Positions 16,582-20,424 of a stretch of 20,424 bases of DNA are shown here, piece after piece. The stretch spans positions 1-20,424 of the forward strand of contig CALNAE010000073.1 in NCBI GenBank assembly GCA_937874315.1. The letters are read 5' to 3'. Each line of letters opens with the position of its first letter. Within the stretch, counting starts at the first letter, position 1. The notes below the pieces were generated by a model. That model worked only from the letters and a program-made list of their open reading frames with translations. It was not told the origin of the DNA and ran no database searches. The DNA is from an uncultured Bifidobacterium sp. Lineage in GTDB: Bacteria > Actinomycetota > Actinomycetes > Actinomycetales > Bifidobacteriaceae. Position numbers and translations under genes: made by a program.

Positions 16582-16590
16582 TGTGGATAA
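16582..16590 (-). promoter_or_regulatory. Consensus DnaA box in the divergent DUF4192/idsA region
   Basis: The minus strand reads TTATCCACA, an exact match to the DnaA box consensus TTATNCACA. It lies in a 225-bp divergent intergenic region, 109 bp from the DUF4192 start and 109 bp from the polyprenyl synthase start. Immediately beside it, CACATCATGTG (16570-16580) is a palindrome of five base pairs around one base. A single box can act as a DnaA regulatory site; there is no cluster of boxes and so no sign of a replication origin here. Confidence 0.5.
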
Positions 16591-16698
16591 ACGCCTGGCT
16601 ACGGGCGAAGGCCGCGCGTCGCCCGACCGCTAAGCCCCCATTCACACAGCCCATGAAACGCACTCGATTTGTCGTGCTGATGTGTCTTACTCGTAGTC

Positions 16699-17859
16699 AT
16701 GAGCCGATACCACACCGCATCAACCCTCGAATCACTGATCGAACCGAGAATGCGGCATCTGCTCGCCGACTTCCTAGCCGAAACCCCGGGCATCGAAGGC
16801 ATCGAAAGCACCCGGGTTCTCGATGCGATGGCAGAACAGGCGCTGACATCCAACGCGGGAGGCAAACGGTTTCGCGCGCTGTTGTCGTTGGCGACCTATC
16901 GGGCCTTCGCCCCCGAGCATCAGCGCCTCGGACATCGCCGTGAGCCGCAGAAGGCCGGGCATGCCGAAGCGAGCCATGCCACGCCTGACCGTGCCACGCC
17001 TGACCGCGACGAATGCATGCTCGATATCGCCTGCGCCATCGAGCTGTATCAGACCTCGGCGCTGATTCACGACGATATCATCGACGAATCCGCGATGCGT
17101 CGCGGAAAACCGAGCGCGCATGCCGCCTTGACCACACTCATGGGTGATCAGCGGCAGGGCCGAGCGCTCGCGTTGATGCTGGGCAACATGCTCGCCACTG
17201 CCAGTGCGCAGATCGCCACGTCGGCGTTTCACCGGATGACGGGGACCATCGACGGCTCGATCGCATTCTCGGGCATGCAGCATGCTGTGGAAATCGGCCA
17301 GACACTCGATCTGGCGTTGGAGCGCATGCCCTTGAACACCGCCGGCCAGGCGCAGGCCGCCCTACAGGTATACCGATGGAAAACCGCCAGTTACACCACC
17401 ATGGCGCCGATCGAATTCGGTGCCATGGGCGCGGGGATGAGTCCCCGGTACGCCAGCCGGATCGCGCACGAGATCGGATTGCCGCTAGGCGTCGCTTTCC
17501 AGCTGGCCGACGACCTGTTGGACGTGACCGGTGACTCGCATAACACCGGCAAGCCCGTGGGCGGCGACATCAAGGAGGGCAAACGCACGGTATTGCTCGC
17601 CGACGCCATCGCCGCGGCGGACACACGCGATCGGACAAGATTGATGGACATCATGGCAGCCGATCAACGCGACGCTCGCGACGTGGCAGAGGTCACACGC
17701 ATGTACGAGTCCAGCGGCGCGATCGCCGCATCACGTCGCCGCATCACGACCCTGGTCGATTCCAGCCGCTCGGCTCTCGGTGTCCTGGGACTCTCATCAA
17801 CGGCCGCTGCGGCGATCGATGTGGCGTGTTCACGATTTATCCCCGACATCGAGGATTGA
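16699..17859 (+). CDS. idsA: Polyprenyl diphosphate synthase (trans-isoprenyl diphosphate synthase, IdsA type)
   Basis: This enzyme condenses isopentenyl diphosphate onto allylic diphosphates to make linear prenyl chains. The 386-residue product has GGKRFR (54-59), the first Asp-rich motif DDIID (125-129), Gln-Thr-Leu near 201, Lys-Thr at 228-229 and the second Asp-rich motif DDLLD (271-275) followed by GKPVGGDIKEGK. The residues five and four positions before the first Asp motif are Ser120 and Ala121. Both are small, which in this family points to a product longer than farnesyl diphosphate, so geranylgeranyl or longer is inferred. An insertion at about 72-104 contains two ATPDR repeats. No clear ribosome binding site precedes the ATG at 16699. 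The kinase gene follows after 65 bp on the same strand. The symbol follows actinobacterial usage and is tentative. Confidence 0.87.
   Translation: MSRYHTASTLESLIEPRMRHLLADFLAETPGIEGIESTRVLDAMAEQALTSNAGGKRFRALLSLATYRAFAPEHQRLGHRREPQKAGHAEASHATPDRATPDRDECMLDIACAIELYQTSALIHDDIIDESAMRRGKPSAHAALTTLMGDQRQGRALALMLGNMLATASAQIATSAFHRMTGTIDGSIAFSGMQHAVEIGQTLDLALERMPLNTAGQAQAALQVYRWKTASYTTMAPIEFGAMGAGMSPRYASRIAHEIGLPLGVAFQLADDLLDVTGDSHNTGKPVGGDIKEGKRTVLLADAIAAADTRDRTRLMDIMAADQRDARDVAEVTRMYESSGAIAASRRRITTLVDSSRSALGVLGLSSTAAAAIDVACSRFIPDIED
16977..17006. repeat. 15-bp perfect tandem duplication in idsA
   Basis: TGCCACGCCTGACCG occurs twice with no gap (16977-16991 and 16992-17006), duplicating the five residues ATPDR in a charged insertion before the first Asp-rich motif. 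The copies are identical, which suggests a recent slippage event. Confidence 0.8.
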
Positions 17860-17924
17860 AGACGAATATGACCATGTAGACTGTAGGCTGAGCATTCCTG
17901 AGCACAAGGACCGCACATATCACC

Positions 17925-20303
17925 ATGACATCAGCCGCAGATACGCCGGAGGGGCACAACGTCGACGCCCGCTATCGCATCGTCGAACGAATCGCGGACG
18001 GCGGCATGGCCACGGTGTATCGGGCCATAGACGAACGGCTTGACCGCACCGTGGCCATCAAAATCATGCATCGCCAACTCGCGCAGGGCCCACATCATGC
18101 GCAATTCGTCGAGCGATTCCACCGCGAGGCGCGTTCGGCGGCGGCCATCGCCAATCCCCACATCGTCCAGGTCTATGACACGGGAGAATACGAGGGACTC
18201 GAATACCTGGTGATGGAATACGTCCACGGCGTCAATCTGCGTCACGAGATGAATCAGGTACACACCTTCAACGTCCGCGAGACCCTGCGCATCATCGACC
18301 AGACGCTCGATGGGCTGGCCTCGGCGCATCGTGCCGGCGTGATCCATCGCGACATCAAACCCGAGAACATCCTGCTCAACGACCGCGGACATGTTCAGAT
18401 CACCGATTTCGGTCTGGCCAAGGCTACTTCGCAGGCCACGCTGTCATCCACAGGAATGCTCCTGGGCACCGCGGCATATCTGCCGCCGGAAATGATCGAA
18501 GACGGTCTGGCCACGCCGCAGGGCGACCTGTACTCCGTGGGGATCATGGCATGGGAGATGCTTGCGGGCGAAGTTCCGTTCATCTCGGCGAACCCCATAA
18601 CCCTGGTGTTCAAACACGTGCACGAAGATGTGCCATCCGTGCTCGTCCCCTGCCCCGGTATCGATGCCCAAGTCGCGCAGTTCATCGCCACGTTGACGGC
18701 TCGTTCGTTGCAACAAAGGCCGCAGGACGCCGGCGTCGCCTATGAGCAGCTACACGCCATTATGGCGCAACTTTCGTTGGACGCGTGGCAGTACCGGCAT
18801 GTCCGCGCGGCGACTGAGGCCCACTCGCTTCAGCAGGTCCAACGCCGGCATGGTGAGGGTGACGACGAGAGCGGTCGGACCGCACGCGACGACGATATCG
18901 AGAAGGGGCGTGACGAGACCCGCGTTCATCGTCTCAATCAGCTGGCGGGCGTCGATACGCCATCGTCGGCGCAGCCGCCCTTGCCGCCTGCGCCACCCTC
19001 GGTCTCACCGGGAAATGCGGGTGAACAAGGCAACGCAGGCGAACAAGGCCCAACGATCGCACCGGATACGCAGGATACGCAGACCTCCCCCACGGCATCA
19101 TTCGGCTCCTTCCTCGCCGAACGGCTGGGAACGTCCGAGGAATCTCGGCGCTCCACCGAACCTCTGCAGGATCTGCCCAGAACCGTCACGAACCGAGATC
19201 GTGACGCACCGAGCGCGACGGCCACGGAACCCATCACAACCGTTGAACCTCATCATGGTCCCGGCATCCCGGCGTCGTCGCATCCCGACTCGAACGCTTC
19301 GGCAACGGCGCGATCCACGACCCCGCATCGCCCGCCCTCGAAGCGTCGACGGTGGGTGCTGACGATCACGGCGCTGATCGCGCTGGTCACGACGGGCACG
19401 GCGGCGGGCTGGTGGTATATGCTCGGCCCCGGCAGTTACTGGTCGATGCCGCGCCCCGGTGATATCACCTGTCCGGTCAGCGGCGTCTGCCGCATCACCA
19501 AAGGCTCGTTCTCCAACTATGCCTCGATACTACGATCCGAAGGCATTCCGTATCAGGCAAGCCGTGCTTACAGCGACACCGTTCCGTCCGGGAGCATCAT
19601 CGCCACCAAACCGGCCAACGTCTCGGATCGATTGAGCAAACGCCACGGCGGTAAGGTCGAAATCACCGTTTCGCGAGGCATCCTGCGCGCGACCATTCCA
19701 CAGGACATCGGCGACCCGACCAGCGTCGATGGCAAGGACCCTCTTGCCACGCTGAAACGGGTCGGGTTCACCGCGCTCATCCACGACGCAAGCAAGGATG
19801 AGTATTCGCAGACGGTTCCCGAACGTGCCCTACAGAGCATCGATCCGGAACCGGGCACCACCCTGAATCACAACGCTCGGATAACCGTGGTGCTCTCCAA
19901 GGGACCGATGCCGGTCAGCATGCCCGATGTCATAGGCCGCAGCCAGAGCGACGCTCAGGCGGCATTCGATGACGCCAGGCTCAAGGTCACCTATACGCAG
20001 GAATTCAGCGACAGCGTCAACCAAGGTGCCATCGTCTCCACTTCGGTTGACAAGGGCACCCAATTGCATTGGGGCGATCATGTCGATGCGGTGGTCTCGA
20101 AGGGACCCGAGACGGCCGACGTGCCCAATGTCGTTTTCTCACATCCCGACGAGGCACGCAAGAAGCTTGAGGCATTGGGATTCACCGTCCGGGTCAACGG
20201 CACGGCCATACTCAATCTCATTCGACAGCAGAGCGCGGTCGGAACCACACGCCTGCGCGACACACAGGGCAAGCCCACCGTCATCACACTCGAACTGGTC
20301 TGA
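17925..20303 (+). CDS. Membrane Ser/Thr protein kinase with PASTA domains (PknB/PknL type)
   Basis: This is a eukaryotic-like receptor kinase whose PASTA repeats are expected to sense cell-wall precursors. The 792-residue protein has an N-terminal kinase domain with the glycine loop IADGGMATVY, Lys46 in AIKIM, catalytic loop HRDIKPEN (141-148), DFG (161-163) and a Thr/Ser-rich activation loop before PPE. A long Pro/Ser/Thr/Asp linker (about 300-475) precedes one transmembrane helix (about 477-497). Outside the membrane are about four PASTA units (roughly 515-585, 586-659, 663-727 and 731-790). The first is divergent and carries Cys516 and Cys522, which could form a disulphide. ATG at 17925 has an AAGGA 15 bases upstream, too far to be ideal; no in-frame alternative is better. 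A weak TTGAAG/TAGACT pair (17856-17882) could be a promoter. The kinase lies beside an IdsA-type synthase, as pknL lies near idsA2 in mycobacteria, so a PknL-like role is possible. Confidence 0.92.
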   Translation: MTSAADTPEGHNVDARYRIVERIADGGMATVYRAIDERLDRTVAIKIMHRQLAQGPHHAQFVERFHREARSAAAIANPHIVQVYDTGEYEGLEYLVMEYVHGVNLRHEMNQVHTFNVRETLRIIDQTLDGLASAHRAGVIHRDIKPENILLNDRGHVQITDFGLAKATSQATLSSTGMLLGTAAYLPPEMIEDGLATPQGDLYSVGIMAWEMLAGEVPFISANPITLVFKHVHEDVPSVLVPCPGIDAQVAQFIATLTARSLQQRPQDAGVAYEQLHAIMAQLSLDAWQYRHVRAATEAHSLQQVQRRHGEGDDESGRTARDDDIEKGRDETRVHRLNQLAGVDTPSSAQPPLPPAPPSVSPGNAGEQGNAGEQGPTIAPDTQDTQTSPTASFGSFLAERLGTSEESRRSTEPLQDLPRTVTNRDRDAPSATATEPITTVEPHHGPGIPASSHPDSNASATARSTTPHRPPSKRRRWVLTITALIALVTTGTAAGWWYMLGPGSYWSMPRPGDITCPVSGVCRITKGSFSNYASILRSEGIPYQASRAYSDTVPSGSIIATKPANVSDRLSKRHGGKVEITVSRGILRATIPQDIGDPTSVDGKDPLATLKRVGFTALIHDASKDEYSQTVPERALQSIDPEPGTTLNHNARITVVLSKGPMPVSMPDVIGRSQSDAQAAFDDARLKVTYTQEFSDSVNQGAIVSTSVDKGTQLHWGDHVDAVVSKGPETADVPNVVFSHPDEARKKLEALGFTVRVNGTAILNLIRQQSAVGTTRLRDTQGKPTVITLELV
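19011..19046. repeat. 18-bp tandem duplication in the kinase linker
   Basis: Units 19011-19028 and 19029-19046 both encode GNAGEQ and differ at four bases, all third codon positions. A further 9-bp perfect duplication, GGATACGCA at 19064-19072 and 19073-19081, follows and gives DTQDTQ. Both are in the disordered linker between kinase and membrane helix. Confidence 0.75.
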
Positions 20304-20308
20304 GGCTT

Positions 20309-20343
20309 CGGCCCATCGAGCGATCGCCGACCGAGATGGGCCG
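20309..20343. terminator. Hairpin after the PASTA kinase gene
   Basis: CGGCCCATC (20309-20317) and GATGGGCCG (20335-20343) form a perfect 9-bp stem with a 17-nt loop, starting five bases after the kinase stop. No T-tract follows. It lies between the kinase and a minus-strand gene, so it may serve both directions. Confidence 0.6.
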
Positions 20344-20395
20344 CGCTATACCCGACGATCCACGCTATGCCCGACGATCCTCCGCGCTATCCGCC
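20344..20395. repeat. 19-bp-period direct repeat at a gene end
   Basis: CGCTATACCCGACGATCC (20344-20361) is repeated with one change at 20363-20380, and a partial copy CGCTATCCGCC begins at 20385. The array overlaps the last codons and the stop of the minus-strand gene at the right edge. Confidence 0.65.
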
Positions 20396-20424
20396 TCGCG
20401 CGCCGCTTTCATGCGTGCCTTGAC
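20365..20424 (-). CDS. C-terminal end of a minus-strand gene (partial)
   Basis: The minus strand is open from the window edge to TAG at 20367-20365 and encodes VKARMKAAREADSAEDRRA, a charged helical tail with G/C-rich third codon positions. Its position opposite the kinase terminator fits a convergent gene. Only 19 residues are visible, so the product cannot be named. Confidence 0.45.
   Translation of the reverse strand, partial: VKARMKAAREADSAEDRRA

Noticed and set aside
16474..16698. Possible replication origin because of the DnaA box
   Set aside because: Only one consensus box was seen, with no AT-rich unwinding region and no dnaA, dnaN or gyrase genes nearby.
1..20424. Mobile elements, CRISPR, tRNA/rRNA or a defence system
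   Set aside because: No transposase, integrase, inverted terminal repeats, regularly spaced identical repeats, or RNA-gene signatures were found; gene content is core housekeeping.

Overview
This window reads as housekeeping chromosome from a GC-rich actinobacterium, most probably Bifidobacterium or a close relative. The basis is strong G/C preference at third codon positions, actinobacterial gene families (DUF4192, Lhr, a PASTA Ser/Thr kinase), and a sigma factor, DUF4192 protein, nucleotide-pyrophosphatase-like phosphatase and topoisomerase IV genes lying close together. The genus is inferred from protein character and neighbourhood; no search was run.

Layout from left to right. Positions 1-192 carry no convincing gene but hold a degenerate tandem repeat of about 18 bp (64-217) that runs into the 3' end of a minus-strand phosphodiesterase/alkaline-phosphatase-like gene (193-1440). 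Divergent from it is parC (1574-4231), which converges on the large helicase gene lhr (4294-9255, minus). Between lhr and a DUF6176-like gene (9619-9969, minus) lies a 363-bp stretch with a small membrane ORF that has no good start, and possible gene remnants. aspA (10156-11607, plus) converges on parE (11673-13958, minus). Upstream of parE on the same strand are the principal sigma factor gene rpoD/sigA (14043-15575, TTG start) and a DUF4192 gene (15799-16473). A divergent intergenic region with a consensus DnaA box leads to a polyprenyl diphosphate synthase (16699-17859) and a PASTA-domain Ser/Thr kinase (17925-20303), both plus. The right edge holds the last codons of a minus-strand gene.

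Functionally the window combines chromosome topology (ParC plus ParE make topoisomerase IV, although the genes are about 7.4 kb apart and in opposite orientation), nucleic-acid repair (Lhr), core transcription (RpoD), isoprenoid chain synthesis paired with a cell-envelope-sensing kinase, and aspartate/fumarate metabolism.

I found no CRISPR array, transposon, tRNA, rRNA or defence island, and no clear new multi-gene system. The most interesting structure is small-scale. Short direct repeats and GATC-rich hairpins recur at the 3' ends of genes, often overlapping stop codons. Short in-frame tandem duplications expand linkers in several otherwise conserved proteins.
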